Origin: Chitinivibrionales bacterium
GTDB taxonomy: Bacteria; Fibrobacterota; Chitinivibrionia; Chitinivibrionales; WJKA01
Reading direction: 5' to 3'
Assembly (NCBI GenBank): GCA_014728295.1
Contig: WJLW01000070.1
Span: forward strand, 62,001-126,000
Length of the DNA stretch: 64,000 nt
Positions 47,286-57,432 of this stretch are shown here, piece by piece; the stretch's first letter is position 1, and every line of letters starts with the position of its first letter. Below the pieces are notes generated by a model, which was not told the origin of the DNA, made no database searches, and worked only from the letters and a program-made list of their open reading frames with translations. The position numbers were made by a program, and so were the translations under genes.

Positions 47286-49451
47286 CTACATCCCGTTGCG
47301 ATACAGGGTGACCCGGTTGCGACCGTTCTCTTTTGAATAATACAGGGCTTTGTCGGCGCTCTGAATCAATGCCTGGGGCGTATCACCATATTCCGGAAAG
47401 GTAGCGCTGCCCACACTTACCGTAACGTGCAGTTCCTTGTCCGGATGACGCAAAATCCTTTGCTCGACTGTTTGTCGGATGCGCTCGGCAGAATTCGTGG
47501 CGCCGTCTTCGCCGCACTCGGGCAAAATGACGGCAAATTCCTCGCCGCCGTACCGGGCCGGTATGTCATTGTACCGGATTGATTGACGGATGCACAGCGA
47601 TATTTCCTTCAGTACAACGTCTCCAAAGGGATGACCATACGTGTCATTGAAAGACTTGAAATGGTCGATATCCATGAGCAGCAAGGAGAAACTACGCGCG
47701 TAGCGTTTTGAGCGCTCGGCCTCTTTGGCCAACTGCTCCTGAAAGAATCGATGATTGTTTAATTCCGTCAAGCCGTCGGTTGTTGCCAGACGCTCCATTT
47801 TCTGATACAGCACTGCGCGCGTAAAGGCTACGGATGCATTGCCGACCAGTGTTGACAGAATCTGTTCCAATTGGCCGATAAACTGATTGGGGCGTTCGTG
47901 CTCGATTGAAAACAGGCCAAAACATTTCTCCTCATCGTCGAGAATCGGCATGATGATCAACGAACCAATGTTGTCGTTTTTCGGCTCATTGGGCACGAAT
48001 CGGTAGTATTTGTCTTTTTGCTGTCGCAGATCGGCGATGTTGACGATTTTTTTGCGCAGAAAGGAGAACGAATATAAACCGGCATTCAGCGGAAATTCAT
48101 AGCCGATCTGAATCTCCGGGGATATTCCGGCCAAATTGTAGATTATGCCTCGCTTTGCTTCTGTATTGAAGGTAATGGCCATCAATCTGGATGGATTCAT
48201 CAGCATTGATACCATTTGAAAGAGGATGTCGAATACCTGCTGCACACTGAGGGCGGTGGTAAATCTCTGGGAAGTTTCATAAAATATTTTAAATTCCTTG
48301 GCAGTGCGTTGCTGGTAAATGCGCATGCGCGCATTGGTAACCAGGGCTGCCGCCAGCAGTGAAAACCTGCGCATGATCTCCTTGTGTTGGTCATTATATA
48401 CCCGCTTATTTTTGTTGTCGATTACCAGAGCACCAAGCAATTCGCGTTCTTCGGAAATGATCGGAACAGCAAGAATTGAATTGACCATTTCATTTTGATT
48501 GTAATAAATGACCTGTTCATCGTACAGTGACAGATCTCCGCTCATGAATGAATGCTTCTGTATGCCGATTCTGCCCACAATACCCTTGCCCAGCGGGATA
48601 TTTTTTCCTTTCTTCAAGGCAAGGCTTTTGGAATAGTATGAATTAAGAATAAAGGTTTGCCTGCCGGCATCATAAATAAATCCCAGGGCCGAAAAGGTGT
48701 CGAAGTTGCGCTTCATAAAATAGACGACACTGTCAAGCAATCCTTCAACCTCTTTTTCCTGTTGAGCAATGATACCGGTCAACTGCGCAGCACCAAATTT
48801 GCGCGTCTCAATTGATGGATAGGTCGCATTGCCATACTCGTCATCCTCGATGCCGTTGTTTGGTGTGTCAACCCGCTCGCGTGCAGGCTGGTTGTGAGCG
48901 GCTTCACCTCTGCGGTGAGTTTGAGTTGATGTGCGCAGCTTCAGGTGCGTGAGCGCAAAGGGAATAATCCCGATGCCGGCAATGTGTGCATAAAACGATA
49001 TATTTGCATATGCCAGCATGCCTGTGGATGCAGGGAAGTTGATGCCGATATACAGAGATTCTACCAGCAGAATGCAAAAGACACTTTCGATCCACAGCAG
49101 CAGGCTGCCAACGCTGGACGCAACCAGAATCAGCGCAATATACAAAAAGTAAAGATCAGAGCCGGCAACAAGATATGTCTGCATTTCGGGAGATGCAGCA
49201 TGCACTGCTGCTGAAACCAGCAGGTTTAGCATGAGAAAATGACGCCAGCCTTCAGAACTGTTTGGTGCAAATGCGTGCGACAGCGCGACACAAACCAGAG
49301 TGACGGCCAGAATCAGGCCGGTGATGTAGAGCGACCACGGATGTGCACCAAAAAGTGCGTCGCATTTACCAAGGCAGATCAGCAACCCCAGAAAACAGCC
49401 CGCCGCCAGCTCAAATCCTAACAGCAGTGCAAACCCTAAGGATTTAATCAT
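47286..49451 (-). CDS. Membrane GAF-GGDEF diguanylate cyclase
   Basis: Six or more N-terminal TMs, GAF-like regions, 'TTDGLTELNNHRFFQEQL...DIDHFKSFNDTYGHPFGDVVL...RYNDIPARYGGEEFAVILPE' with I-site RYND. Confidence 0.92.
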   Translation of the reverse strand: MIKSLGFALLLGFELAAGCFLGLLICLGKCDALFGAHPWSLYITGLILAVTLVCVALSHAFAPNSSEGWRHFLMLNLLVSAAVHAASPEMQTYLVAGSDLYFLYIALILVASSVGSLLLWIESVFCILLVESLYIGINFPASTGMLAYANISFYAHIAGIGIIPFALTHLKLRTSTQTHRRGEAAHNQPARERVDTPNNGIEDDEYGNATYPSIETRKFGAAQLTGIIAQQEKEVEGLLDSVVYFMKRNFDTFSALGFIYDAGRQTFILNSYYSKSLALKKGKNIPLGKGIVGRIGIQKHSFMSGDLSLYDEQVIYYNQNEMVNSILAVPIISEERELLGALVIDNKNKRVYNDQHKEIMRRFSLLAAALVTNARMRIYQQRTAKEFKIFYETSQRFTTALSVQQVFDILFQMVSMLMNPSRLMAITFNTEAKRGIIYNLAGISPEIQIGYEFPLNAGLYSFSFLRKKIVNIADLRQQKDKYYRFVPNEPKNDNIGSLIIMPILDDEEKCFGLFSIEHERPNQFIGQLEQILSTLVGNASVAFTRAVLYQKMERLATTDGLTELNNHRFFQEQLAKEAERSKRYARSFSLLLMDIDHFKSFNDTYGHPFGDVVLKEISLCIRQSIRYNDIPARYGGEEFAVILPECGEDGATNSAERIRQTVEQRILRHPDKELHVTVSVGSATFPEYGDTPQALIQSADKALYYSKENGRNRVTLYRNGM

Positions 49452-49567
49452 AAGCGTCGGTACCCTGCCTTATTGTAAAAGCAATTAAAAACAGCCGCCA
49501 CCGGGATAATCCCCCGTTATATTTTAAAGAGAACTTTTTTAAATTTGTTTAATTGTATAATGGTTGT

Positions 49568-50659
49568 ATGAAAAAAGCAATTGGCGCCAGGAGCAAAAAG
49601 TATTACCTGTTCTGGCCGCTGGGCAAAAGAATTCGGCGTTCGATTCTCACTTGGTACATAGGTCGGAAATGTTCACGATCATTGGTGCAGATGCCGGTGG
49701 AGCAAAAAAGCATACGCAAAATACTGTGCATTATGCCCGAAAATGTTCTGGATGCATTGCAGCAGGTCGGCACGGTCGTTTCTATTGTCTCGCACTTTGA
49801 CAACGCAGAGATAAATCTACTTTGTGAAGTCCGGGTAAGCCCGTTCTTTCAGAAAATGTATCGGGTCAGCGGAGTGTTTGAATATACGTCGAATGAATGC
49901 TATGAATTCTCGGAGAAAATCGAAGAACTTGGATTCCTGATTAAGCAGGAGGAATATGATTTATGTGTAATGCTGGACAAACGGCCTCCATTTGCAGTTG
50001 CTTACCTGGGGGGCCTGAGTCGTGCTCCAATCAGAATTTGTTACAGCCATGCTGCAGCCTACCCCTATTGTAATGTGCGCATTACACCGGACGAATCAAA
50101 TACTTATTTGCCCACGAGAAATTTATCGCTGGCGAAGCATCTCGGTGCGCCACCCCGCATGAACAACAAGTGGATCGTATCAAAGGAAGCGCTGGAAGAA
50201 ATAGAGCATTTGCTTCGTGAGGCCCAAATCCCGGCGGATGCGGCTCTGGTCGGGATAGACGCATGCGAATTCTATCATCGCCATGGAAAGCAGTGGCTGG
50301 AGCTGTTGTGCAGCTCTATCAATGAAAATACGTCTTTGGTTCCCTACGTCTACCTCCATGCCTTCGACGCAGTAGATGTTTTCAACTGGGCTGGTACCAC
50401 AAAAATCGCCGCATTTTCACACCTCAAGGTCTCCCGATGGGCAGCGCTCATTCATTGCTCAAAGCATATTGTTTCGGGCAGGAGTCCCTTTTTCGAGCTG
50501 GCCAATCTTCTGCATAAATCGGTTATCGGCATCTTTGAGCAGAGCGAAATCGATAGCAATTTCTGCAAATTTCCACATACACAGGTTGTTTCATATCAGG
50601 ACGCGGCAAATGAGTCTACCGTGCGAAACATTCTGGATAGCTTATCTTCATTGAAATAA
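49568..50659 (+). CDS. Glycosyltransferase family 9 (heptosyltransferase)-like protein, divergent
   Basis: 'KILCIMPENVLDALQQVGTVVSIVSHFDNAEINLLCEVRVSPFFQKMY...YDLCVMLDKRPPFAVAYLGGLSRAPIRICYS...LAKHLGAPPRMNNKW' GT9-like layout. Confidence 0.55.
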   Translation: MKKAIGARSKKYYLFWPLGKRIRRSILTWYIGRKCSRSLVQMPVEQKSIRKILCIMPENVLDALQQVGTVVSIVSHFDNAEINLLCEVRVSPFFQKMYRVSGVFEYTSNECYEFSEKIEELGFLIKQEEYDLCVMLDKRPPFAVAYLGGLSRAPIRICYSHAAAYPYCNVRITPDESNTYLPTRNLSLAKHLGAPPRMNNKWIVSKEALEEIEHLLREAQIPADAALVGIDACEFYHRHGKQWLELLCSSINENTSLVPYVYLHAFDAVDVFNWAGTTKIAAFSHLKVSRWAALIHCSKHIVSGRSPFFELANLLHKSVIGIFEQSEIDSNFCKFPHTQVVSYQDAANESTVRNILDSLSSLK

Positions 50660-50685
50660 AGCGTTTATATCATCCGTACTCGTCA

Positions 50686-50714
50686 TTGACCGAATTGAGC
50701 GGAAGATATATAAT
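50686..50714 (+). promoter_or_regulatory. Putative sigma-70 promoter for the L,D-transpeptidase operon
   Basis: TTGACC - 17 nt - TATAAT; a second extended -10 (TGC-TATAAT) occurs at 50756-50764. Confidence 0.55.
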
Positions 50715-50796
50715 AATAATCGATCTCAATACCTTTATGGTCTGCGATACACTGCTGCTATAATGGATGCTACTACTCTCAGTCAGGTGAGCGATA

Positions 50797-52029
50797 ATGC
50801 GATTCGTGCAATACTGGTGGAAAACAGTCACGTATAAATACCTCACCTGGAGGAGACGGAGGGAAGTCGATCATGCCTATGCCAAAGAGCCGGCGGAAAG
50901 GCTGCACGTGAAGCAATATGCATTCATTGGAGTTGCTCTTTTTGTTGCTATTGTTCTGGGGTGGTCTATCAAGCTGGGATATGCAGCGCTCTCCTCTTCC
51001 GCTTTGCTGTCTAAGCCGTCTGCTCCACGTGTGAAAGTGCAGAACCGGGCGCATCAGAAACGAATTGAGGCTGCGCAGCAGCACGCGGCTTCGGGTTCTG
51101 CTCCCGAGGGTGTCTTCGAACAGCCGGTTTCACATCCTCGCAGCACTATCGCCGACAATAGAAGTCTGCCATTGTATCTAGTTGTTGCTAATAAGGCCAA
51201 CAAGGTTTTGTATGTACTACAAAAAGAAGATACGTTGGGGTGGAGTATCGTCAAAAGCTGTTTTATGGCGATCGGTCAGAACAAGGGACCCAAGCGGGTA
51301 GCCGGCGACAAAAAAACACCGGAAGGTGTTTATTTCATCACCGGAAGAAAGGAAAGAGATGAATTGACCGATATCTACGGCCCGCTTGCGTATGTATTGA
51401 ATTATCCCAACGTGGAAGACAGGCGGCGAGGGAGAACGGGGCAGGGTATCTGGATCCACGGCACACAACCCGATTCACTGCCGCTCAATACACGGGGGTG
51501 CCTTGAATTGCACAATCAGGATCTGGTTGAGCTTGCGGCGATTTTGAAAAACGGAATCGGTACCCCCGTTTCAATTGTGAGTAACGCTTCATTGATGCGA
51601 CCCCAGGATGCCTTCAGTAACGCTGCGCTCAGCGAAAAGTACGCTTCGTTTGTCGCCTACTTCGAGGCCCGGGAAAAAACCATTCTGAATTTGGTTGAGC
51701 AGTGGCAACAAGCCTGGCAATCAATGAACATTTCTCGATATGAGCAATGCTATGATCAGGTTGAGTTCAACAGTCAGGGGCTGCGCTGGGACGCCTGGAA
51801 ACAAAGAAAACTGCGAACTTTCGAAATGTACAGTTCGATCACCGTCGAGCTGAGTGATATCGTTCTTGCCGACTATACTGCTTCGAATGCCGTAGTAAAA
51901 TTCATGCAGCGCTATACTTCGAATTTAAATGAAATGGAAAATGCCAAAAAGCTTTATTTAAAAAACAAAGGCGGCTCTTGGAAAATTGTTCGGGAGGTCG
52001 TTATCCCCAAAGAGGAGCTTCTGCTATGA
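50797..52029 (+). CDS. L,D-transpeptidase (YkuD) with N-terminal TM and C-terminal NTF2-like domain
   Basis: 'LYLVVANKANKVLYVLQKEDTLGWSIVKSC...GDKKTPEGVYFITGRKE...GIWIHGTQPDSLPLNTRGCLELHNQDL' (YkuD catalytic Cys region). Confidence 0.85.
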   Translation: MRFVQYWWKTVTYKYLTWRRRREVDHAYAKEPAERLHVKQYAFIGVALFVAIVLGWSIKLGYAALSSSALLSKPSAPRVKVQNRAHQKRIEAAQQHAASGSAPEGVFEQPVSHPRSTIADNRSLPLYLVVANKANKVLYVLQKEDTLGWSIVKSCFMAIGQNKGPKRVAGDKKTPEGVYFITGRKERDELTDIYGPLAYVLNYPNVEDRRRGRTGQGIWIHGTQPDSLPLNTRGCLELHNQDLVELAAILKNGIGTPVSIVSNASLMRPQDAFSNAALSEKYASFVAYFEAREKTILNLVEQWQQAWQSMNISRYEQCYDQVEFNSQGLRWDAWKQRKLRTFEMYSSITVELSDIVLADYTASNAVVKFMQRYTSNLNEMENAKKLYLKNKGGSWKIVREVVIPKEELLL

Positions 52030-54638
52030 TGTTCTCAAAAAAAAGCGCCGAAAAATCGAACGACCAGATGTCGGACGAGCTTAAAAAACAGGTTGCCGAA
52101 TTGCAGGATGTGCTCAGAAAGGCAAACGGTGAAAAAGCCGACTTGCACTCGCTCCTTGCTTCAGTTGAAAAAGAGCGCTCGCATTTGCTCAATGAAAAGG
52201 AATCAACCAAGTCCATCAAAGAGGAACTCCAAGCCGTCACTGAAGATCTGGTGGATTTCAGAGAGCAGAAGAGCGAAATTGAGTCGTACTCGGCTACGAT
52301 CAAAGAGCAACTTTCTCACCAGAAGGATATGGAAGCCCGCTTTGCCAATGTCGAAAAGCTGCTAACGCACATTGCCGATCGAGAAACATATGTGACGGAA
52401 TTGGCGCAGCATGTCGACGATGTGCTCAAAAAGCTGGACGATAAAGAAAATCAGCGCCTCATTGAAGAGGGAGTCAAAGCAGTCGCCGAGCTTGAAACCC
52501 GTCGAGAGAAAACGGCAAAGGTTGTTGACAGTGTCGAAAAGAAAAGCACCCATCTCGCCGAAGATGTTCGCAAATTGCGCCTGGACATGGACAGCGCACG
52601 CGAATACTCCGAACAGGTTTCTACGCAGCTCACCAGCCTGGAACAGGAGATGGGGCAGTATCGTCTGGTGAAGGATAAAATGGACACCCTCAACACCTAT
52701 GCCGAATATGTCAAGTCCAAAATAAAAAGTCTTGAGGATCAAAAAGTTGTTGTCGAAAAAGTTGTAGATGAGCAGGAGCGGCTGAATATCATGTCGATCA
52801 GGATGGACATCGACCTCAAGCATCTTCAGGATAAGTTTGGAAAGCTGAACAAGGCGGAGCGCAATATCGAACGCGTCAACAGCATGCTCGAGCAAAGCAA
52901 AGATAACATCAGCGAATTCCGTGACTTTCAGAAACTGATGGAAAATGCCACCAACCAAATTGAAGATATTAAAAAGCTGACTACAGAACTTGACAAAAAA
53001 CAGCAGGATTTTGAGGCACAAAGCAAGCATATCAATGACATAAATGACCGGGCTCACGAAGTTCAGACGGTGGCCAAGAACACCGAGGCAATACTCAACA
53101 CGCTGACCAAGCATAAGCAGAAACTGGAAACCAATCATGCTCAGGTTATGGAATATGAAAAGGCGCTTGACAAAATGCGCGTCAAAATGGAAGAGGTCAG
53201 CAAGGAGTGGAACTCAATCGATACAATTAATCAGCGCATAGCCTCGCTTGAGTCGCTGATCGCAGAGCTGGAGACGCGTCAAGAGTCGGTAACCAAGGGC
53301 ACGCGTAATGTCGAGCGCTGCGAATCCCGCCTGCAGGACATCCGTACATTGATCGATGAAACATTTAAAAAGGAGGAAAGCCTCTACGATTACCGCGAGG
53401 AGATTGAAAATCTCAACAAGCGCATGGACGCCTTCATTGTCAATGCCGAGGAGCTTGAAGAAAAATCGAAAGAGCTGAGCACTTATGAACAGGAGATCCA
53501 TGCCGTTGCCAACCAGATTGAAGAGCTCAAAGCCCTCTCGGACAGCACAGCCGAACGCATCTCCAATACCGAAGAGCGCGCCAGAATTATCCAGGAGGTT
53601 GAAAACAAGATCGGCAATCTGGGCGTCATGGTCGAGGAGGTAGATGAGCGCATCAATGCTCAACTGCAACGCAAGGCAATGATTGACAATACGGAAAAAC
53701 GCCTTGACCAGCTTAACTATCTTCTCGGAGACATCAACATGAAAATCCAGAGCCTTTCCAAAGATCAGCAGATTGTGGATGACCTGACGAATCAAATTTC
53801 TGCCGTATCGGTTCAGTCACTTGAAGCAAAGGAAATGATGCAGCGGCTCAGTGAGCAAAAGCAGGAATTGCTGCAGGAGGAAAATCATATTCTTGAAATG
53901 CGCAAAGATCTCGAGGGGCTGCAGAACGAAGCCGAATCGCAGGTCAGCAAATCTGATGAAATGATACTGGCTCACAAAAAGAAAGTGGAGGAAAGCGAGG
54001 CGGCGTTTAACGACATACTGGCCAAAAACAATGAACAGCTCAATGATATCGACAAACACTATGCCGATATACACAAGGCTGAAGAACAGCTCAAGGGCGT
54101 TGAAAGGATACTTGAGAACCTGAAGACCGAGATGGATCAGATCAGCCGCAAAACCAGCAAAATAGAGGCTATCGATTCGCGCATCGAAAATATTAATACG
54201 GTCATCAGCGACATGGAAATCAGGATTGACTCCATTGACAAGGATCGCGATCTGGTCAATGCAACCCAGCAGAAAATCGATAAGCTGAGTGATCTTTCCT
54301 CAAAAACGAATGCACAGATCGATTCAATCCATGCCAAGTCCGATGATATCCTGAATGTCGCCAAAAAGGTTGACAATCTGGAAAGCATCATGGATGATGT
54401 CGAGTCGCGTATGCGTTCGCTGGCTCGTGAAAAACAGGTAATCAAAGAAGGCGAGAACCGTATTAACACGCTGAACCTTTTGATGGAAGACATCAAAGCG
54501 CAAATATCAAACGTCACCGGCGAAGCGGAGAAAATCCAGCATGCAATCGAGAAAACCTCGGAGCTGCGTTTTCTGCTGGGAGAGGTTGAATCAAAGTTAA
54601 GTCTGTTCAGGCAAGAGAAGGAACGATTGACTAACTAG
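52026..54638 (+). CDS. Very long coiled-coil protein (about 870 aa)
   Basis: Heptad-rich over its whole length, internal repeats such as 'RLDQLNYLLGDINMKIQSLSKDQQIVDDL' and 'RINTLNLLMEDIKAQISNVTGEAEKI'; no TM or enzymatic domain. ATGA overlap with the L,D-transpeptidase gene. Confidence 0.85.
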   Translation: MMFSKKSAEKSNDQMSDELKKQVAELQDVLRKANGEKADLHSLLASVEKERSHLLNEKESTKSIKEELQAVTEDLVDFREQKSEIESYSATIKEQLSHQKDMEARFANVEKLLTHIADRETYVTELAQHVDDVLKKLDDKENQRLIEEGVKAVAELETRREKTAKVVDSVEKKSTHLAEDVRKLRLDMDSAREYSEQVSTQLTSLEQEMGQYRLVKDKMDTLNTYAEYVKSKIKSLEDQKVVVEKVVDEQERLNIMSIRMDIDLKHLQDKFGKLNKAERNIERVNSMLEQSKDNISEFRDFQKLMENATNQIEDIKKLTTELDKKQQDFEAQSKHINDINDRAHEVQTVAKNTEAILNTLTKHKQKLETNHAQVMEYEKALDKMRVKMEEVSKEWNSIDTINQRIASLESLIAELETRQESVTKGTRNVERCESRLQDIRTLIDETFKKEESLYDYREEIENLNKRMDAFIVNAEELEEKSKELSTYEQEIHAVANQIEELKALSDSTAERISNTEERARIIQEVENKIGNLGVMVEEVDERINAQLQRKAMIDNTEKRLDQLNYLLGDINMKIQSLSKDQQIVDDLTNQISAVSVQSLEAKEMMQRLSEQKQELLQEENHILEMRKDLEGLQNEAESQVSKSDEMILAHKKKVEESEAAFNDILAKNNEQLNDIDKHYADIHKAEEQLKGVERILENLKTEMDQISRKTSKIEAIDSRIENINTVISDMEIRIDSIDKDRDLVNATQQKIDKLSDLSSKTNAQIDSIHAKSDDILNVAKKVDNLESIMDDVESRMRSLAREKQVIKEGENRINTLNLLMEDIKAQISNVTGEAEKIQHAIEKTSELRFLLGEVESKLSLFRQEKERLTN

Positions 54639-54664
54639 TTGCCGAATGCAATTTTATCTTGATG

Positions 54665-54681
54665 CGGCAGCGATGCTGCCG
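54665..54681 (+). terminator. GC-rich stem-loop between the coiled-coil gene and rel
   Basis: CGGCAGC-GAT-GCTGCCG perfect 7-bp stem, 3-nt loop; poor U tract. Confidence 0.35.
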
Positions 54682-54707
54682 GGCCGTTTCGCTACCCTCA
54701 GCAAGAA

Positions 54708-56873
54708 GTGATCTTGATGTATTCGGCGCCCGCAACCGTTGACAATTCTTTCGAAGACTTCCTCAAACTCCTGCAGGAAGACAATGAGCGCATACAACCC
54801 GATCTGATCAGAAAGGCATTTGCTTTTTCTTGGGATGCCCATCGCCATCAGTTGCGCAAGTCCGGCGAACCATTTATGGCTCATCCGGTTGCTGTTGCCC
54901 TGATACTGGGAGAGCAGCACCTGGATTCCGTGACCATTGCCGCCGGATTGCTCCATGATATTCTGGAGGATACCGATATTTCCCACGACATGCTAGAGGC
55001 CGAATTCGGATCCGAGATTACCCGGCTGGTGGATGGCGTTACCAAAATCAAAAAGATCGAATCGGTCTCCCGCGAGCAGCGTCAGGCAGAGACCTATCGC
55101 AAAATGCTGCTCTCGATGTCAAACGATATTCGCGTCATCATCATAAAATTTGCCGACCGCCTGCACAATTTGCGCACACTCAAATATCTTGCGCCCCAGC
55201 GAATCAAGGCTATCGCCCACGAAACACTCGATATCTACGCACCGCTGGCCCATCGGCTGGGCATGGCAAAAATCAAGTGGGAGCTTGAGGATCTGGCCTT
55301 TAAGCATTTGCATCCGCAGGACTACAAGTCAATTGTTGCCAAGGTGGTGGGTAGCCGGCGTGAACGCGAGATGATAATTGATTCATTTGCCGCACCTTTC
55401 CGGCGCCGTCTCAAAGAGGAAAAACTCAAGGCCACGATTATCGGACGACCTAAACACTTTTACAGCATCTATCGCAAAATGCAGCTTTACAACCGACCGT
55501 TCGAGGAGATTTATGATTTACTTGCAATTCGCGTGATCACCGATACAATTAAAGACTGCTATCACATCCTGGGCATCGTCCACAGTATCTGGAAGCCGAT
55601 TCAGGATCGCTTTAAAGATTACCTCAGCACACCCAAATCAAATGGCTATCAGTCGCTGCACACCACCGTTGTCGGCTCAAAAGGAAACATCCTCGAAATC
55701 CAGATCAGAACCTGGGAGATGAATCACGTAGCCGAAGACGGTATTGCCGCACACTGGCTGTACAAAAATCCCGAGCTGCAGCCGTCCGACAGTGCTTTGA
55801 GCTGGCTGCGCAACCTGATTGAATGGCAGGAAGATCTCACCGATTCCACCGAATTTTTTGAATATTTCAAAATCGATCTGTTCCATGCCGAAATTTTTAT
55901 TTTTACACCCAAAGGCGATTTGATCACCCTGCCCAAAGGAGCGACCGTTCTCGATTTTGCGTTTAGCGTGCATACCGATCTCGGGCTGCATTGTATCGGC
56001 GCAAAAGTCGACGGTGAGGTGCAGCCGGCCAGTGCCGTGCTGGTGAGCGGGGCAACGGTTGAAATCCTGCACTCCTCGTCGCGCAGGCCCTCGCTTGACT
56101 GGCTCAATTATGTGCGCACCCCCAAGGCTCGTTCGGCAATCCGGCGCTATCTTAAAAGTAAAGGACGACGGGAAAGCATCGAGCTTGGAAAGAAAGTTCT
56201 GAAAAACAATTTCAAAAAGCTGCAATTGAACTCGCCGCTGGTTGATTATGCGCCCGACTTGCTGCATTATCTTGGGCTGCACAATCTGGATCAGCTATAC
56301 GAACACTTAGGCAAAGGCAATTTGCCCATAAGCAGGCTTATGCATTTTTTTGGCGCGCTTGAAAAGCACAAATCGATGCCGTCGCGGGTTGTCTCCCGGC
56401 TGGTTAATACCTTTGCGGGAAAAAACCAGCCCGTTTCGGTCGGTCCTACCGATAATGTCATGATCAGGTTTGCCAAATGCTGCAATCCGATACCCGGCGA
56501 TGTCATAATCGGCTTTGTTACACGCGGTCGCGGCATTGCCGTGCATCGTACCGATTGCCGGTATGCACCGCTGTTCAACGATACGGAAGAGCGGGTTATG
56601 GAGGTCGGGTGGGATGACGATAAAGAGCGACACTATCTGGTCTCGCTGGAGATTACGGGCAAGGATCGTCCCGGCCTGCTGCACGAGATGTCGGGCGTTT
56701 TTCTCAATTTTGGAGCCAACGTGCTCGAGGCGACGGTCGGCACCAGAGAGCAGCAGGTTTACAATACGATTACGCTGGAAATACAAAATAAAAACCAGCT
56801 CAGGCAGATTTTCAGCAGGTTGCAAAAGATAAAGGGTATAGATAGGGTTCGCCGAACGCATAAGAACGCCTAA
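54708..56873 (+). CDS. rel: RelA/SpoT bifunctional (p)ppGpp synthetase/hydrolase
   Basis: HD 'AAGLLHDILEDTDIS', 'IIIKFADRLHNLRTLKYLAPQRIKAIAHETLDIYAPLAHRLGM', synthase 'NGYQSLHTTVVG', TGS 'VLDFAFSVHTDLG', C-terminal ACT. Confidence 0.96.
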   Translation: MILMYSAPATVDNSFEDFLKLLQEDNERIQPDLIRKAFAFSWDAHRHQLRKSGEPFMAHPVAVALILGEQHLDSVTIAAGLLHDILEDTDISHDMLEAEFGSEITRLVDGVTKIKKIESVSREQRQAETYRKMLLSMSNDIRVIIIKFADRLHNLRTLKYLAPQRIKAIAHETLDIYAPLAHRLGMAKIKWELEDLAFKHLHPQDYKSIVAKVVGSRREREMIIDSFAAPFRRRLKEEKLKATIIGRPKHFYSIYRKMQLYNRPFEEIYDLLAIRVITDTIKDCYHILGIVHSIWKPIQDRFKDYLSTPKSNGYQSLHTTVVGSKGNILEIQIRTWEMNHVAEDGIAAHWLYKNPELQPSDSALSWLRNLIEWQEDLTDSTEFFEYFKIDLFHAEIFIFTPKGDLITLPKGATVLDFAFSVHTDLGLHCIGAKVDGEVQPASAVLVSGATVEILHSSSRRPSLDWLNYVRTPKARSAIRRYLKSKGRRESIELGKKVLKNNFKKLQLNSPLVDYAPDLLHYLGLHNLDQLYEHLGKGNLPISRLMHFFGALEKHKSMPSRVVSRLVNTFAGKNQPVSVGPTDNVMIRFAKCCNPIPGDVIIGFVTRGRGIAVHRTDCRYAPLFNDTEERVMEVGWDDDKERHYLVSLEITGKDRPGLLHEMSGVFLNFGANVLEATVGTREQQVYNTITLEIQNKNQLRQIFSRLQKIKGIDRVRRTHKNA

Positions 56874-56935
56874 GCCGGTTCTGAAAAAAGATGCTTCCGA
56901 ATTGTATTTTTAACTGTCATTTGACAGGTATACTC

Positions 56936-57394
56936 ATGAATTTTCTTTTCTCGCATGCATTCTGGGCAATTTCAACGGGCACATTTGCCGGTGTTCTTAC
57001 AGGAACATTCATAGCGATGTTCACCCTTTTTTCCAGGCGGCGCAACATTGCCCGCGACATCTCGCAGACAACGTTTGTGTTTTCCGGCAACCTGCAGCAG
57101 ACAAGTTTGCTGGATGCGATTCAGTTTCTGGAAATTGGGCGCAGGGAGGGAGTGCTGCATATTTACAGCGGCCGCCGCAAAGGCTACATCACCTTCGTTG
57201 CGGGTAAAGTCGTCGATGCATTCTATCGAAATAAAACAGAAAAAGAAGCCATTTTTTCGATGCTCGAGCTCAAGGAGGGTGATTTTTACTTTGAGCCCAA
57301 GAAGATCGTTCAGCCTCAGTTGATGTCACAGTCCATTATTGATTTAACCTTTGAGTGGGATGCACAGAGAGGGGAAAGTGCCGAATCCGGATAA
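56936..57394 (+). CDS. Membrane-anchored DUF4388/PATAN-like protein
   Basis: TM then 'FSGNLQQTSLLDAIQFLEIGRREGVLHIYSGRRKGYITFVAGKVVDAFYRNKTEKEAIFSMLELKEGDFYFEP'. Confidence 0.8.
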   Translation: MNFLFSHAFWAISTGTFAGVLTGTFIAMFTLFSRRRNIARDISQTTFVFSGNLQQTSLLDAIQFLEIGRREGVLHIYSGRRKGYITFVAGKVVDAFYRNKTEKEAIFSMLELKEGDFYFEPKKIVQPQLMSQSIIDLTFEWDAQRGESAESG

Positions 57395-57432
57395 TATGTG
57401 CTTGACAGTGCTTACCAACCTGGAAGGATGTT

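Noticed and set aside
52362-53138. 258-aa ORF antisense to the coiled-coil gene
   Set aside because: Hydrophobic Leu/Phe-rich reading produced by the complement of Lys/Glu-rich heptads; typical antisense artefact.
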